DNA of 43,170 nt from Nonomuraea ceibae (GCF_019396325.1 NZ_JAHKRO010000084.1:1-43170), one strand, 5' to 3'. Shown: positions 1-7,249, counted from the first letter of the stretch. The notes: generated from the sequence alone by a model not told the origin. Program-made: numbers and translations.

Positions 1-60
1 AAGCGGTTCGATCACCGCCCACAGTTCGTCGCTGACCTCCCACGGCTTCAGCCTGGCCAC
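1..60 (-). CDS. IS5-family transposase, N-terminal 20 codons (cut by window edge)
   Basis: Reading leftwards from a GTG at 60-58 gives a peptide beginning VARLKPWEVSDELWAVIEPL, which is the characteristic amino end of actinobacterial IS5-family transposases (helix-turn-helix region preceding the DDE domain). A strong ribosome site (GAGAGGAG on the minus strand, about 66-73) supports this start. The rest of the gene lies beyond the left edge of the window, so integrity cannot be judged. Transposase of this type would mobilise only the element that carries it. The element's end is just to the right and abuts a Tn3 transposase remnant. Confidence 0.8.
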   Translation of the reverse strand, partial: MARLKPWEVSDELWAVIEPL

Positions 61-129
61 CGTGCTCCTCTCGCTCGGCTACAGCGAGAGATCAAAGCAC
101 AACAACGATCATTCTGTTAGGCGCTCTTA
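1..129 (-). mobile_element. Right-hand end of an IS5-family insertion sequence
   Basis: This contains the transposase start (60-1) and about 70 bases of non-coding end sequence. The outer boundary is inferred near 129, because from about 132 onward the minus strand abruptly reads as Tn3 transposase. The element therefore appears to have inserted into, or lies against, a Tn3 tnpA fragment. The inverted repeat cannot be confirmed because the other end is outside the window. Confidence 0.6.
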
Positions 130-131
130 GG

Positions 132-285
132 CCGGATGCGAGGCCGAGCGGGTGAACCTCGACAAGATCGCCTCGGTGGAGGCGGTGCCGGTCCGGATCA
201 CTGTGGCGTACTTGATCGCCTGGTCGTAGTTCTTGGCGATCAGGTCCCAGCGCACAGCCAGGCGCCGCTCGGCTACCTCATTCGC
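132..285 (-). pseudogene. tnpA: Tn3-family transposase TnpA, internal fragment
   Basis: The minus strand reads RWDLIAKNYDQAIKYATVIR, then a continuation containing TGTASTEAILSRFTRSASHP. This is a well-known conserved block in the catalytic half of Tn3-family TnpA (…YDQMVKYATALRLGTAEAEAILRRFTR…HP…). It stops at the IS5 end at about 131, and upstream it loses recognisable similarity at about 285. Only about 50 codons survive, so it cannot encode an active transposase. Other Tn3 TnpA pieces occur at 12490-12812, 35625-36540 and 42853-42960. Confidence 0.8.
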
Positions 286-685
286 TGCCGGGCAGGCGGG
301 GCGGACACCTCAGAGGGCCCACCGGAGCTTAAACAGCTGGGACCACACCTCACACCCTACGGTGACGCTATCGAGTCGAAATGCAGGACATGCCTGATCT
401 CACGCTGCGCCTGCTGGTGTGGACCGCCGCCGCTGCATGAGTGATCCGATGACTACCGACGAGCTTTCCCAACCTGGCTGGTAGGCATCCGAGCAGAGGG
501 AGATATAGCGATGTCCTGCACCCAGCTGCAATGGTGACGAGGTGGGAAGGGCTCCCGGGCAGCGGGCTGAGGTTCACAACCTGGGATCCCTCCATCGTCC
601 AGGCGAGACGGGCCGACCGCAGACGACAAACAGCCGAATACCCACGCCATCTGGTGCCATCCGGGGGCTTGCCATGTCTTTGCAC
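286..685. other. No recognisable gene
   Basis: Only short overlapping reading frames with arginine/glycine-rich shadow-like composition occur here. I see no protein family, RNA or terminator. The stretch is probably eroded transposon or gene debris. Confidence 0.4.
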
Positions 686-905
686 GCCACGCCAGGAGCG
701 CCACCTATGAGGGATGCGTGAGCTGTGTGACAACGAGCTTCGACACTCGGAGCTTTCGCGACCAGCTCAGCAGACCCTTTTGGGGGATCGCTCTGCCCGG
801 CTTGCGGCACCAGCAGCGGATGCCCCGGGACTACTCCCACCGCGACCTTGTCAGGCGGTGGTGTCACGCCCCCGCCCGAGCGCGCACAGTAGACCGGGCG
901 GGGGC
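686..905. repeat. Structured dispersed repeat, copy A
   Basis: This shares a long, colinear, gapped similarity with 2401-2614: both start GCCACGCCAGG, share a central GGGGGATCGCTCTGC block, share CTCCCACCGCGACCTTG, and end in a GC hairpin. Stems visible in copy A are 837-843 with 855-861 (loop 844-854) and 868-878 with 895-905 (11 bp, 16-nt loop). No reading frame is conserved between the copies. It could be a structured RNA, the end of a decayed mobile element or a MITE-like unit. Strand of function is unknown. Confidence 0.7.
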
Positions 906-1160
906 ATCGCCATGTCCTGCTTCAGGTGGGTTCCAACGCTTCCGCCACGACCACGTCGTAGTCGTCACGTACGTCCTCGGCAGTGATGACTCGGTTCGGC
1001 ACAGACTTCATCCGGGCCACTATGGCAAGCCTCACCGACAACCAGGGGCCACGACCGGCTCGCCCAGGCCTCTTGAGGTGCGGGGTCTGCACGCTGGGTT
1101 CGCTGGGATGGCGCCCGTCTTCTTGACCCCTGAGAGGCCAAACCGACATCCCGATTGAGG
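906..1160. other. Non-coding or eroded stretch upstream of the carboxypeptidase
   Basis: The only frame with protein-like composition is on the minus strand, 922-1149. Its end, containing AEDVRDDYDVVVAEALEP, faintly recalls the block before the second catalytic acidic residue of TnpB-type proteins. The match is too short to call, and I treat it as possible transposon debris beside repeat copy A. Confidence 0.3.
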
Positions 1161-1164
1161 AGTT

Positions 1165-1193
1165 TTGACCCTTTTATGGCGATTTGCTACGTT
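1165..1193 (+). promoter_or_regulatory. Housekeeping-type promoter for the carboxypeptidase gene
   Basis: TTGACC (1165-1170) and TACGTT (1188-1193) are separated by 17 bases, a good match to actinobacterial principal-sigma promoters. Transcription would start near 1200, giving a leader of about 200 nt that contains the riboswitch. Confidence 0.7.
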
Positions 1194-1261
1194 AGTGGGC
1201 TACGGCAACGACGTGCCTCATGCCGTCGTTGCGATTCTTTGCCCGGACCGCGCCATCGCGC

Positions 1262-1390
1262 GGCCGCCTAATCCGCCGTCGAGCGGAGCCGGGGACCCAC
1301 TCTCTTCTCGGGGTGAATCGGCGCCGACCTGAGCGCCGTAGGGCACTTCCACGCCCGAACCCGTCAGCTAACCCGGCAGGCGGAATGGAA
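1262..1390 (+). promoter_or_regulatory. Cyclic di-AMP riboswitch (ydaO-yuaA class)
   Basis: The leader shows the conserved ydaO blocks in order: GAGCGGAGCCGGGGACCC (1281-1298), GGGGTGAATCGGCGC (1310-1324), GCCGTAGGGCACTTCC (1335-1350), GCCCGAACCCGTCAGCTAAC (about 1353-1372), and the closing AGGCGG. The closing stem pairs CCGCCT (1264-1269) perfectly with AGGCGG (1378-1383). In actinobacteria this class commonly controls cell-wall hydrolases and peptidases, fitting the carboxypeptidase 18 bases downstream. High c-di-AMP is expected to switch the gene off. Confidence 0.93.
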
Positions 1391-1407
1391 GCTAGGAGCA
1401 ATCCTTC

Positions 1408-2304
1408 ATGCGTCTCGCCAATCGGCTCAGCCATGCCCTGCTCGGACTCGCCGTCACCGCCGGCGCCATGACCGCCGGGGCCGGCGCCGCCCAGGCCACC
1501 TCAGTGGCCACCACGGACGCCGCCACCCAGAGTCAGCACTCCGTCACCGACGCCCCCGCCGTGCCGAGCCGTGCCGCCTACCTGATGGACGCGCAGAGCG
1601 GCGAGGTGCACTTCAGCAAGGAAGCCGACTCGCGCAGGCCGGTCGCCAGCATCACCAAGGCGATGACCGCCTACACCGTGCTCAAGCAGGCCAAGCCGAC
1701 CGACAAGGTCAAGGTCACCGCTGAGGACGTGGAGTATGCCGCCCAGGGTGGTGCGTCGGTGGCCGGTCTGCGTGCCGGCGACACGCTCACCGTCGAGGAC
1801 CTGCTGTACGGGCTGATGCTCCCCTCCGGGGCCGACGCCGCGCACACACTCGCCCGCGCCTACGGGCCGAGCGTGCCGAAGTTCGTCGCCGAGATGAATG
1901 CCACGGCGCGTGAGCTCGGCATGAAGAACACCCACTACGTCAACGCGGACGGCATGCCCTATCGCGGCGGCGGCTACTCCACCGCCCGCGACCAGGCACT
2001 TCTCGCCAAGGCCGTGCTGAACGACAAGACGCTCAAGGAGGTCACCTCGACCCGCTACCACTCCGTCGACGCGACGTCGCAGCACGGTTCGTACGCCTGG
2101 AAGAACACCAACCGCCTGCTCGCCAACCCCGGCACCCTCGGCGTCAAGACCGGCTACACCCGGGCCGCGGGCTACACGCTGGCCTTCGGAGCCGAGCACG
2201 ACGGCGAGCGCCTGGTCGGCGTAATCCTCGGCGCACCCAACTCCGGCCTCCGGTTCGACGCCGCGCAGACCCTCCTGGACTGGGCCGCCGCTCAGGGCCG
2301 GTGA
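1408..2304 (+). CDS. D-alanyl-D-alanine carboxypeptidase (peptidase S11, DacA-like)
   Basis: Predicted 298-residue exported penicillin-binding enzyme that removes the terminal D-alanine of peptidoglycan pentapeptides. A Sec-type signal peptide occupies about residues 1-30 (…GAGAAQA). The active-site motifs are SITK (S81, K84), SGA (140-142, the usual SxN position, with Ala as often seen in actinobacteria) and KTG (247-249). ATG 1408 follows AGGAG (1394-1398) at good spacing. The protein lacks the C-terminal beta domain and membrane helix of longer DacA proteins, so it may be released rather than anchored. The upstream c-di-AMP riboswitch ties it to osmotic and cell-wall homeostasis. Family assignment is firm; physiological role is inferred. 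Confidence 0.93.
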   Translation: MRLANRLSHALLGLAVTAGAMTAGAGAAQATSVATTDAATQSQHSVTDAPAVPSRAAYLMDAQSGEVHFSKEADSRRPVASITKAMTAYTVLKQAKPTDKVKVTAEDVEYAAQGGASVAGLRAGDTLTVEDLLYGLMLPSGADAAHTLARAYGPSVPKFVAEMNATARELGMKNTHYVNADGMPYRGGGYSTARDQALLAKAVLNDKTLKEVTSTRYHSVDATSQHGSYAWKNTNRLLANPGTLGVKTGYTRAAGYTLAFGAEHDGERLVGVILGAPNSGLRFDAAQTLLDWAAAQGR

Positions 2305-2400
2305 GCCGCGACGGTCACGCTCCAGCCGCGGTCAGGAACGGACCAGCCGGGGACAGCGCCGGCCATACCGGCGCTCCTCGGACCAGCCCGGGCGTTGCGG

Positions 2401-2614
2401 GCCACGCCAGGGGCGTCCACCTGCGAGCGATTCGTAGGCCGGGTGCCACAATGAGTGCGGCGCTCACAGCTTGGCGACCGGCCCGGCAGAGCCTTTCGGG
2501 GGGATCGCTCTGCTCGGCTGTGGCACCAGCGGCGAACACTCTGGGACTCCCACCGCGACCTTGCCAGGCGGTGGCCGCCACGCCCCCGCCCGGCTACGCG
2601 CAATGGGCGGGGGC
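2401..2614. repeat. Structured dispersed repeat, copy B
   Basis: Second copy of the element at 686-905. Stems are 2486-2492 with 2507-2513 (GCAGAGC/GCTCTGC), 2550-2556 with 2568-2574 around a loop (GACCTTGCCAG) almost identical to copy A, and 2582-2591 with 2605-2614. The last stem is preserved although its loop differs in sequence and length from copy A, and one G-C pair in A (878-895) becomes G-U in B (2592-2604). It lies directly before an azlD fragment. Confidence 0.7.
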
Positions 2615-2616
2615 CC

Positions 2617-2819
2617 AGCATGCCCCCGCTGGCGTGATGGTGATCCTGGTCGTCTACTGCCTGCACGGCCTGCCGGTGACCGAGGTCCGCGCCGTGGCCC
2701 CCCTCACCGCCCTGGCCGTCACCGTCGGCCTGCACCTGTGGCGTCGCAACGCGCTGCTGAGCATCCTCGGCGGCACCGCCACCCACGTGATCCTGGCCAG
2801 TACGATCTTCGCCCCCTGA
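2617..2819 (+). pseudogene. azlD: AzlD-family branched-chain amino acid exporter subunit, C-terminal fragment
   Basis: About 65 codons read PAGVMVILVVYCLHGLPVTE… then LHLWRRNALLSILGGTA, the typical carboxyl end of AzlD, the small four-helix membrane partner of AzlC in amino-acid export. The amino-terminal helices and the azlC partner are missing. The open frame continues upstream only through repeat copy B, whose composition is not protein-like. I therefore read this as a truncated relic joined to the repeat rather than a functional gene. Confidence 0.75.
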
Positions 2820-2976
2820 GCTGGGTATCGTCGGCCCCGACCAGAAGGACAAATGGTCGGCCATGACCTTCAATTCCACCTAAGGCTGTCTCGGTGCGCG
2901 CGTGACGCCTCCCGGCAAGGGCATGGACGACTCCGGAAGTTCGCCGGCAGACGTATGCGTGATTTGGGAGAGTCAC

Positions 2977-3245
2977 GTGGCCGAATCCAATCCCATCAAG
3001 TCCGCGGCGGAGAAGGTGGTCGACGCCGTGACCGGCCACGGACACCGGCGAAGCCGGAGATCCCGGGCGTGCCCAACAGCGAGCCGCCTTCGCTGGAGGA
3101 ACCCACCGAGCCGAGGGTGCCGCTGCCGCCGAAGCCGGACCAGAGCGGGCCGGACACGCTCTCCCTCACCGGTCGGCCCACCGGCCTCCCCAGGGCAAGG
3201 TCGCGCAGAGCGGCGCCTTCCTGACGACCGCGCAGGGCGTACGGC
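2977..3245 (+). pseudogene. katE: Large-subunit monofunctional catalase (KatE/HPII type), frameshifted N-terminal fragment
   Basis: A GTG at 2977 after GGGAG opens VAESNPIKSAAEKVVDAV. A frameshift near 3035-3045 leads to a frame containing KPEIPGVPNSEPPSLEEP and PPKPDQSGPDTLS. A second shift near 3185-3195 leads to VAQSGAFLTTAQGVR. These are consecutive parts of the amino-terminal arm of actinobacterial clade-2 catalases. The haem domain and everything beyond about residue 90 are absent, so the gene is dead. Loss of this catalase leaves no other catalase in the window. Confidence 0.85.
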
Positions 3246-3314
3246 CGGTGTTCCGGTGGGGATCCCTGCATGGAGCACCACCCGAGGTCATTGCAGGCGC
3301 CAACGGCCGTCATT

Positions 3315-3815
3315 TCAGGTGAGGGAGGTGTCGCCGAGCGACTGCAGCAGGGTGCGCAGCGTGTTGGCCAGGCCGTCCGCTTGGTCGCGGTCGAGGGCCT
3401 GGAGCAGGCGCGTCTCGTTGGCGATGTGCAGGGCGAACAGGTCGTCAATGGTCTGCCGGCCGTGGAGGGTGAGCCGGATCCGCACCGTGCGGCGGTCGAC
3501 GGCGTCGGGGACCCGTTCGACGAGGTTCTTGGCCACCATGCGGTCGATGCGCTTGGTGATGGCGCCCGAGGTGACCATGGACGCCTTGACGAGCCGGCCG
3601 GGGGTCAGCTCGTAGGGTTCGCCGGAACGGCGGAGGGTGGTCAGGACGTCGGCCTCGCTGTTGTCCAGGCCGTAGCGGCGGAAGAAGTCCTGGATCTCGG
3701 CCTCCAGCAGCCGGGCGAGCCGTTGGATGCGGCCCACCACTCCGACCGGCCAGATGTCGACGTCGGGGCGTTCCCGGCGCCAAGCGTCCATGACCGCGTC
3801 CACGGCGTCACCCAT
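3315..3815 (-). CDS. MarR-family transcriptional regulator
   Basis: 166-residue protein with the MarR layout: an N-terminal dimerisation helix, a winged helix with NSEADVLTTLRRSGEPYELT followed by a recognition helix around ASMVTSGAITKRIDRMV, and a wing containing RVPDAVDRRTVRIRLT. Such repressors bind palindromes as dimers and release on binding phenolic or oxidised ligands. It is transcribed divergently from the SnoaL-like gene at 3885, with only 69 bases between the start codons, so it very probably controls both. Frame and length are complete for the family. Confidence 0.9.
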   Translation of the reverse strand: MGDAVDAVMDAWRRERPDVDIWPVGVVGRIQRLARLLEAEIQDFFRRYGLDNSEADVLTTLRRSGEPYELTPGRLVKASMVTSGAITKRIDRMVAKNLVERVPDAVDRRTVRIRLTLHGRQTIDDLFALHIANETRLLQALDRDQADGLANTLRTLLQSLGDTSLT

Positions 3816-3827
3816 CCCGCACTCCTC

Positions 3828-3856
3828 TTGCTAGTCTCTTATCGGTATCTTACCAA
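3828..3856. promoter_or_regulatory. Fully overlapping divergent promoters of the marR/SnoaL pair
   Basis: On the plus strand TTGCTA (3828-3833) and TACCAA (3851-3856) are spaced 17 bases apart. Read on the minus strand, the same two hexamers become TTGGTA and TAGCAA, again spaced 17. One 29-bp segment could therefore serve as promoter for both genes and would be blocked by a single bound MarR dimer. Confidence 0.45.
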
Positions 3857-3884
3857 GAAGAGGAATGAAGGAAGGTGTCTGTCC

Positions 3885-4289
3885 ATGTCCCGCAACATGG
3901 AGGCGGTCCGGGCCGCCTACCAGGCGTTCACCGACGGCGATCTCGACCGGTTCATCGAGTCACTCGACCCCGGCTTCGTCTCCCGGCAGTCGACGGCGGT
4001 CCCGTGGCGCGGCACGTACCGGGGACATGAGGGCGTACGGGAGATGTTCGGCAAGCTGGCCGAACGCGCCGATGCCACGTACGAGCCGGCCCAGTTCATC
4101 GAGAGCGACGAGCACATCGTCGTCGTCGGCGACGCCCGCATCGCCCCCCGCGGCACCGGCGCGGCGACCCCCGTCCGGGAACTGCACGTCTGGCAGGTCG
4201 CCGACGGACGGCTGCTCGGCCTGCAGGTCTTCCTCAACGCCCCCGCACCTCTCCTGGCCGCACTCGAGGCTTCAGCAGCAGGTTCTTGA
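3885..4289 (+). CDS. SnoaL-like / nuclear transport factor 2-fold protein
   Basis: 134 residues beginning MSRNMEAVRAAYQAFTDGDL, with the SnoaL pattern (helical start, then RGTYRGHEGVREMFGKL and a beta sheet ending ELHVWQVADGRL). NTF2-fold proteins form cone-shaped cavities and act as small hydrolases, isomerases or ligand-binding proteins. The substrate here is not predictable. ATG 3885 follows AAGGAAGG at 3867-3874. Divergent from, and probably repressed by, the MarR protein. The frame remains open far upstream but only as antisense to marR, so the internal start is used. Confidence 0.85.
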   Translation: MSRNMEAVRAAYQAFTDGDLDRFIESLDPGFVSRQSTAVPWRGTYRGHEGVREMFGKLAERADATYEPAQFIESDEHIVVVGDARIAPRGTGAATPVRELHVWQVADGRLLGLQVFLNAPAPLLAALEASAAGS

Positions 4290-4326
4290 CCACCGCACGA
4301 TCGATCCCGGACACAAGGAGATCACG

Positions 4327-4600
4327 CTGTCCTGGCTGAACAGCGACTATCCACCCCCGCGTTATCACGCAGACCACGGTGAGGTAAGCGCACGTTTCCG
4401 CCCCGCCGATACCCCGGCCGACCTCATCACCTCGTCCGGCGGGCGGACCGACTCGCCACCAAGATATCGACCGGTGGAGAGTTCGGCCTCTACCGAGTCC
4501 GGATAACCCCCAGGCCGCCGGGACTAGCACCCACTTCCACAAGACGACGACCAAGTCGTTCTACATCGTGGCCGGCACCCTGCGGGTCTACGACGGCCGA
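4327..4600 (+). pseudogene. Cupin-domain protein, frameshifted and truncated
   Basis: Three successive frames give NSDYPPPRYHADHGEVSARF, then TKISTGGEFGLYRV, then STHFHKTTTKSFYIVAGTLR. Together these match the first half of actinobacterial cupin proteins (metal-binding HFH followed by FY/F-V-GT). Frameshifts lie near 4440-4450 and 4515-4530. The apparent original start position after AAGGAG (4315-4320) now reads CTG (4327-4329). The second cupin motif is absent. It follows the SnoaL gene on the same strand and may once have shared its operon. Confidence 0.75.
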
Positions 4601-4894
4601 CGATGGCAAGCTTGCAGCGCGCCGTAACAACAATCCGGTCCTGAGGCGGGGCGAAAGCTGCTGACATCGAGAAACCGGATCCGGTGCTCGGAGCACAATC
4701 CTCTGTTGCGCTGGATTCGGCCCCGCCTTCCCCTACCGGGGCCTCCAAGACTCCAAACCGCGTCCTCCGGCCGCACCCTCACCACCGTCAAATCGGTTCC
4801 GATCCTCCAAGTGCTGCCAGCCGAGCAGGTCACCGGCATCGACGCCTGCGCGGCCGCCGGGCCCGTCCCAGCACCATGGGCTGCCTCTACTGTG
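4601..4894. other. No recognisable gene
   Basis: The stretch lies between a decayed cupin gene and an integrase fragment. It has short frames only, and no RNA or clear hairpin is evident. Confidence 0.35.
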
Positions 4895-5164
4895 GATCAC
4901 GCCGATGCTCGACAGCTTGCGGCTGGCCGGCGACAGCTCGGTGAGCCCGGCCAGGTAGACGTGGACCGGTGCGGCGGTCAGCTCGGCTAGTTCTTCGCCG
5001 TGGTGGGCGGCGAAGGCGATCAGGTCGCCGCGGTAGGCGCGCCGGGTGTGTGCCGACTTCTCGGCGTTGGCCAGGTCGGTGAGGAAGTCGTCCAGATGGC
5101 GGGCGAGCGGGTGGGTACGGCCGAGCTGCTCGGCGATGACCAGATCCACCGTGCCGACCTCCAC
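4895..5164 (-). pseudogene. Tyrosine recombinase, N-terminal core-binding (SAM-like) domain only
   Basis: From a GTG at 5164 the minus strand reads HLDDFLTDLANAEKSAHTRR followed by AYRGDLIAFAAHHGEELAEL and SPASRKLSSIGV, the typical helical DNA-binding domain of XerD-like integrases. After about 4895 similarity stops, before any catalytic residue. The catalytic half of a related enzyme lies on the opposite strand at 6541-7249, on the other side of the methyltransferase gene. Function is lost. Confidence 0.8.
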
Positions 5165-5509
5165 CGTTCGCGAAGTTGCCAGATAACCGGGAAACGAAGC
5201 GTGCGCGACGGACGGCGGCGGCCCAGCTCGCGCTCTACCGGTGATCGCTATCTTGCCAGATAGATGAGCTTATCTAAGACGGAGTTCTACGACATCGGCT
5301 ACGACGCCATCGCCCAGCTCCACCGGTCCAGCCCCACGATCACGCGCCAGATCATTTTCACGGACAAGCTGCTCGCGAGCTGACCTGACCCTCGGCCGCT
5401 ACGGCCGGGAATGGTTCTTCCTGGCCGCAGCATGGGCCATTTACCGGATAAACGCTAAAAAGAAGATCTGCTCTATTAATCGGCCCGTGATCGAAAATTA
5501 ATTTCCCTA
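5165..5509. other. Mostly empty; possible protein tail on the plus strand
   Basis: The plus strand at about 5270-5380 reads LSKTEFYDIGYDAIAQLHRS… ending …FTDKLLAS and a stop. This looks protein-like, but I do not recognise it and it has no start. The remainder is AT-richer than its surroundings (5450-5520) and leads into the methyltransferase promoter. Confidence 0.3.
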
Positions 5510-5518
5510 TGCTATGAT
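5510..5518 (+). promoter_or_regulatory. Extended -10 promoter for the methyltransferase
   Basis: TGCTATGAT carries the TGn extension and a TATGAT -10 hexamer (5513-5518). The sequence about 17 bases upstream is a poor -35. It lies in an unusually AT-rich patch 68 bases before the start codon. Confidence 0.45.
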
Positions 5519-5585
5519 GTCCACATAAAAGCTGAAATTGCGTTTAGCATCGGCGTTCCCGGATCAACGAAAGGAACGGCCGCTC

Positions 5586-6446
5586 ATGCATGAAGCGCAG
5601 CCCAGCCAGACCGCGGTTATGGCCGCCGCCGCCCGCGCGGCGCACCTCATCGTCGACCACGAGCCTTTCATCTTCCGCGACACCGTCGCCGCGACCCTGC
5701 TCGGCGAGCACACCGAGGAGCTGCTCGGCTACCACCGGATGCACGGCGACCACCTCGTGCTGTCCGGCACGCGCGGCCAGGTCACCGTCCGCAGCCACTA
5801 CGCCGAGCGCCGCCTGGCCGAGCTCGCCCGCGACGGCCTCGAACAGTACGTGGTGCTGGGTGCCGGGCTCGACACCTTCGCCTACCGCTCGGAGCCGATC
5901 GGCCCGCGCGTCTTCGAGGTGGACCACCCCGCCACGCAGCAGTGGAAGCGTGAACTGGCGGACGCGGCCGGCCTCGTCCGGCCGGACGGCCTGACCTTCG
6001 CGCCGGTGGACTTCGAGTCCGGCGACCTGATGGACGGGCTGCGCGCGGCGGGATTCGATCCGGGCAGGCGCACCCTGGTGAGCTGGCTCGGCGTGGCCAT
6101 GTACCTCACGCCGGAGGCGATCGCCGCCACGTTCGCCGTCGTCGGGCACTTCGCCCCGGGCAGCGAGCTGATCATGGAGTACGCCCTCCCACCCGGCCTG
6201 CGCGACGAGCGGGGCAGCGCCTACGCCGAGTTCGCCCAGCCCGCCGCCGCCGAGCGCGGCGAGCCCTGGCTGTCCTTCTTCACCCCCGACGAGCTGTCGG
6301 CCCTGCTCAAGCAGCACGGACTGGAGGCGGTCGAGCACGTGCGGCAGGCCGATTGCGTCGATCCGGGGCTGTGGGAGCGCTCCGACACTCTGCGGCCGGC
6401 CGACCTGTGCCGCCTGACCCGGGCCACCGTCACGAGCGCGGGCTGA
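5586..6446 (+). CDS. SAM-dependent methyltransferase, LCM/PPM family
   Basis: 286-residue enzyme of the leucine carboxyl methyltransferase-like family common in actinobacteria. The SAM-binding motif YVVLGAGLDTFAYRSE, the acidic loop VFEVDHPATQQWKRE and the late motif LVSWLGVAMYLT are all present. It transfers methyl groups from S-adenosylmethionine to a small-molecule or carboxylate acceptor; the substrate is unknown. ATG 5586 is chosen over an upstream TTG because it follows AAAGGAA (5570-5576) and matches family starts. The gene is flanked by the two halves of tyrosine-recombinase genes, suggesting it arrived on an integrated element. Confidence 0.88.
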   Translation: MHEAQPSQTAVMAAAARAAHLIVDHEPFIFRDTVAATLLGEHTEELLGYHRMHGDHLVLSGTRGQVTVRSHYAERRLAELARDGLEQYVVLGAGLDTFAYRSEPIGPRVFEVDHPATQQWKRELADAAGLVRPDGLTFAPVDFESGDLMDGLRAAGFDPGRRTLVSWLGVAMYLTPEAIAATFAVVGHFAPGSELIMEYALPPGLRDERGSAYAEFAQPAAAERGEPWLSFFTPDELSALLKQHGLEAVEHVRQADCVDPGLWERSDTLRPADLCRLTRATVTSAG

Positions 6447-6540
6447 AGCCTTCGGCCCGGCCCCCGGGGAGGCGGAGGCTGTCGAGTGTCAGCGTGAGCA
6501 GACGCTCGGCGCGGCCGGCGTCGGCGGCCCCTCGGCGATT
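6441..6540 (-). pseudogene. Possible C-terminal tail of a TetR-type regulator
   Basis: On the minus strand this reads GAADAGRAERLLTLTLDSLR, resembling the final helix of TetR regulators. It is about 30 codons long and fused upstream to unrelated sequence. It could be chance. Confidence 0.3.
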
Positions 6541-7249
6541 GTTCAACCAGCCGTGGCTGACCTGGTGCCAGACCAAGAAGCACTGGGCCGCCCCATCGGT
6601 CCCGGCTGAGGCCGAACGCCGCAAAGAGAACGCCGATGAGACCCGCGCGGTCGCCAAGACCGCTATCCACCGGCTGCTGTCCCGCCGCGACATCCCGCTC
6701 CGGGAGAAGACGCTGTGGCGGATGCTCTATGAAACGGCGGCCAGAGCCTCGGAGATCTTGGCGCTGAACGTCGAGGACCTCGACCTGGAGCACCGCCGCG
6801 CCCCTGTCCGGTTCAAGGGCGGCGCGATCGAGTGGGTGTACTGGGACAGCGGCACTGCTCACCTGCTGCCCCGGCTCCTTCGCCTCCCCGACGGCACGTG
6901 TCGTACCCGAGGCCCGCTTTTCCTGTCCGAACGCCGCCCCGTCCCCGCCCGTCGCCCGCCCGCCGCCGACATCTGCCCGTACACCGGCCGCGCCCGCCTC
7001 GGCTACGACCGCGCCCGCGTCCTGCTCGACAAGTACGCCGGCCTCGACCTGCACCAGCTGCGCCACAGCGCCGCCACGCACCTCGGCGAGGCCGAAGTCC
7101 CGCTGCAGCTCATCATGGGCAAGACCCGGCACAAGAACCCCCGCACCGCCATGCGTTACGTCAAACCCGGAGCTGAGGCCATCGCGTCCACCCCGGCGCC
7201 GACACTGATCCGGGCTGTTCCGACAAGCTGTTGCCTGGACGCCTTATAG
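6541..7249 (+). pseudogene. Tyrosine recombinase/integrase, catalytic half without its N-terminal domain
   Basis: The frame reads WCQTKKHWAAPSVPAEAERR, then a full catalytic domain. It has the first arginine in YETAARASEILALN, the beta-hairpin lysine in RFKGG, the HQLRH box, a late histidine in KTRHKNPRTAM and the nucleophile tyrosine in MRYV. All catalytic residues survive, yet the core-binding domain that should precede residue about 20 is missing and no ribosome site precedes an in-frame ATG (first at 6722). Actinobacterial plasmid- and phage-type integrases of this subgroup are about 300-340 residues. Probably inactive. Compare 4895-5164. Confidence 0.8.

Noticed and set aside
922..1149. 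A TnpB (IS605/IS1341) fragment with the repeat as its omega-RNA
   Set aside because: Only about 20 residues are faintly similar, no RuvC or zinc-finger motif is visible, and repeat copy B lacks any such neighbour; kept only as a hypothesis.
2301..2819. A 172-codon frame starting at the carboxypeptidase stop as an intact AzlD gene
   Set aside because: Only the last 65 codons resemble AzlD; the first 105 run through repeat copy B and lack the N-terminal membrane helices.
5538..5585. An upstream TTG start that would lengthen the methyltransferase by 16 residues
   Set aside because: The ribosome site AAAGGAA points to ATG 5586 and the added residues are not family-like.
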